From positions 10,778,350 through 10,842,349 of the forward strand of contig VZDJ01000219.1 of assembly GCA_008694505.1 (NCBI GenBank): a stretch of 64,000 nucleotides of DNA, read 5' to 3'. A program made the position numbers and the translations under genes. Position 1 is the stretch's first letter. The number at the start of each line of letters is the position of its first letter. The DNA is from Cyanoderma ruficeps. Its lineage: Eukaryota; Chordata; Aves; Passeriformes; Timaliidae. The notes beneath the pieces are model-generated. The model was not told the origin of the DNA, did no database searches, and worked only from the letters and a program-made list of their open reading frames with translations. This document shows positions 61,418-64,000 of the stretch, in pieces.

Positions 61418-64000
61418 GTTTTTTTCTTTCCTTTCAACAAGGAATGAATTAAGGGTATCGAATTATACGATGGGACGGTGCTGAGAATCTCTGCCTGGTT
61501 CATGGGAGCAGACCCACGGTTTGCTTTGCCTGCATCCAGCAGGGATCAAACAGCCTCTCATCTTAGCAGCCCAAAAATTCAGGGACAAGGAGAGCTTCCC
61601 CACCAAAGGGCAACAGATCCAGAACGTGGCAGAACCAGAGCTTTCTCCCAGTAATGCTGCTGAAGAGTGTTGAGTTTGTTTGGGCCAAGTGAAGACTCTG
61701 TGGGTTTGGAGTGCAGGAGGGGCATCCTAGAGGAGACATGGATGTCCTGTGGCTTCCTGGAGGCTGATAGGGGCAAAGAGAATGACACGAAGGACAGAGA
61801 TGAGCTGTGAAAGGGGGAGGCATGTGAGGGAAATAAAGAGGCTTGATAAGCTTGAAATTTGCTTTGCATAAAATACACCTGCAGTGAAAATGCTGTGTTA
61901 AATGAAGGTCTTATATGATCTGGAACTTCTTGAGCCTTCACAGGCTGCCACCTTGCCCTGCAGACTTGGAGGTCTATTGCTTTTCTGAGCAGCTGTTAGT
62001 TTAGGCAACCAGTCAGCCTATTATCTACTTCACTGCTAGTTTTAAGCTTATTTTTAAAAAAAATTAAATAAAATTCAAGTTTCTGCCTCTGATCATGCAG
62101 CATTCCACCTCCCAAATCCGATTGTCAGCATTGAAGAGCCAGAGATGTGAAGAAGCTGGAACATGTCCATCCTAGCCAGCAGCAGCCAGGGCCATGGGAG
62201 CTGGTGTTTCCTCCCTAACCCTGGCAGCTCTTCCTGAGCCTCCTCAGTGACCTTTGTGCAGCCCCACCTGGGGCAAGCATTCAAGCTTTGAATCCAGGAG
62301 GACTGAGGAACATGTGCATGTGTGGGCAGACTGGAGACAGCCTCTTGATTTTGGAAGCAGACAGATAGGAGAGCCATTAGCACACCCTAATATGCGTATC
62401 CCTTCTCCTGGTCCTTCCCAGAGAGAGAGTGAGTCTGTGCAAAAGAACAAATGGATTAGCACAGAAGGCACATCATGTGGAGGGAAGATGGAAGATGCAG
62501 CAGAACAAGTTTTAACTTGTGTGAGCAGGATCACTGCAGAGACTGCACTCTGGATCCTGGCACGTGCTCAAGCCCACAGTTCTCAATTTGTGCCGTGCTG
62601 GTTGGGTTCCAGCCATATAAATCCATATTATGATCCTGCTTTGCACATTCCTAAAAGCCATATCTCTTTTCTTTGTGCTGTGGGGCGAGAGTGTGTTGGG
62701 GCAGGAGTCTGCAAAGTGTCACCTCCTGTGGCTTGCTTTCTGATTCGAGCTCAGTTGGTTATATCCCTCTTGCTGTTCCCACAGCCTCCTGCAGTCACAC
62801 CTGCTGCTGGCTATTTTGGTGAAGCTCTCATGTTTGTGCATCCTGCTTTGAGACACTCTGGTGGGAAAGAGCTTTTCTAAACTTGGCACCGATGGACAGA
62901 GGCTTGTGAGTGCCTCACATCATCTGAGTGGTGCAGAGGAAGCGGTGTGTGAATGCTGCAGAGCTGGTGTGGTGTTTGCATGCAGCGTGAATTTACTGCC
63001 ACGAATCGTGGGGCATTTTGTGAAAGACATTCTCTGTTGATTGGCTTGATACATTAGAGGACTCACTGCAGAGACTTTCTTCCTTGCTGGCTTGCCATTT
63101 TCTCCTTAATTCTGGGAAAAAAGTATTGAGACAAGCTGACTATCAAGTAAAAAGTGTAAAATTTAGAAGAGCCTGTCATAAATAAGAAAGCAGATGTGTT
63201 TCTGTCCTTCTCAGAGAAGAGAGGCAATAGTGAAATCACATTGCTCGCAGATTCTTGAAGCATAATAAAATATCACTTTTGGCTTAGGAAATACAATTCA
63301 GAGATGGAGCTGCCCATTACTTTGGTTTGTTCTGGCAAATTTTAATAGGTTTAGGGTTTTACTGTGAGTGCTCTTTGAATGCAGAGAAGGGATAGGACAG
63401 TCCCGTTGTTCAGCTTTTGTTTGAGTCCATCTGCTCCAAGCTATTGGTTTATAAACTGAGGTTCTTGCAGTGCACTTATGCTCAAGCACATTTGTTGTGA
63501 AGTGCTGCCAGCCCAAACAGCAGGGGAAATTATGAGAGCTTTCAAAATGATAGAGGTGGGGAGTGGCCTGGAGCACTGAGGGATCTGAACGAGATGTTTT
63601 ACCAGGAGATGACTCCCCAAGATCTCCCCAGCTGCCTGTGCTGAGTCAAACTTCCACAAGATGCCAGAGGAGAGCGAGGTGTTTTCCAGTGGACTGGGCA
63701 GAGTGTGTTCTGATGGAGTACAGATCAAAAAAAAAAGCTTGTTGATGTGCTTATGTTCGCCAGAATCAGGCCAGATGTTTGACTAACACTACATGTGGTG
63801 TACCCCACTGAAAAAGATTACTCATAAAAGAAAAGAACATTCCTCAGGATGTTTCCTTTTACTTTTTGTCACTCTGGCCATGTGTCACACAGCAGGGATA
63901 CCTGAGAAACAGGCATTGAGTGCTGATGGTGTTCCCAACTCATGGAAGAACTGCTCCTCACATGGAGGGGTAGGCACTGTTGACAGAAATAGAGGGACAA

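Larger units (their letters stand above)
60801..64000. other. Gene-free sequence to the window end
   Basis: It contains the CpG-bearing perfect palindrome GAACGCGCGTTC at 61259-61270 and a (GGT)n at 61403-61417. The 208-codon plus frame at 62254-62880 shows no domain and is overlapped by minus-strand frames of 96 codons. No transposable element is recognised. Confidence 0.5.

Noticed and set aside
62254..62880. 208-codon plus-strand open frame
   Set aside because: No recognisable domain, start context or splice pattern. Minus-strand frames overlap it and its composition follows local base content.
1..64000. CRISPR arrays, operons, phage or bacterial mobile elements
   Set aside because: No regularly spaced direct repeats and no dense coding; repeat content is of avian type.

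Overview
The window looks like AT-leaning, gene-poor vertebrate DNA, most likely from a bird and possibly a songbird. The best evidence is three CR1-type LINE fragments with typical avian 3' ends (about 15246-15595 on +, 52162-52262 on -, 53983-54215 on -). There are also two MIR-like old retroposon relics and one probable hAT DNA-transposon relic. Repeat density is otherwise very low, with only short microsatellites. I see no operons, bacterial-style gene packing, CRISPR array, rRNA or convincing tRNA.

I recognise no protein-coding gene. Stop-to-stop open frames exist, the longest being 284 codons on - at 1450-2304, 208 codons on + at 62254-62880 and 201 codons on - at 33763-34368. None has a domain or motif I can name, several overlap open frames on the other strand, and some are only translations of poly-T or G/T-rich simple sequence. 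The window is therefore best read as intergenic or deep-intronic sequence. A few stretches have good splice-site-like borders and are recorded as candidate exons at low confidence.

Layout: 1-5.2 kb is non-coding, with an open-frame cluster, an inverted pair of octamer-like sites and two perfect inverted repeats. 5.2-15.2 kb is featureless apart from short simple repeats. A CR1 copy lies at 15.2-15.6 kb. 15.6-37 kb is unique-looking sequence with a few simple repeats. A striking perfect 12-bp inverted repeat lies at 37.4 kb. 39.8-44.9 kb holds two MIR-like relics and two poly-T tracts that contain assembly N's. 47-54.3 kb holds small tandem repeats and two CR1 pieces. 58.0-58.2 kb holds the hAT relic. 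59.5-61.4 kb has more CpG than its surroundings, two tandem mini-hairpins and two mini-exon-like segments, and is the most interesting regulatory candidate.

N's at 12321, 43715 and 44748-44752 all fall in T homopolymers, so these are assembly uncertainties and not biological breaks. No previously undescribed system is evident. The most unusual signals are the perfect short-loop inverted repeats (5157-5189, 37399-37430, 718-741) and the CpG-rich stretch near 60 kb.
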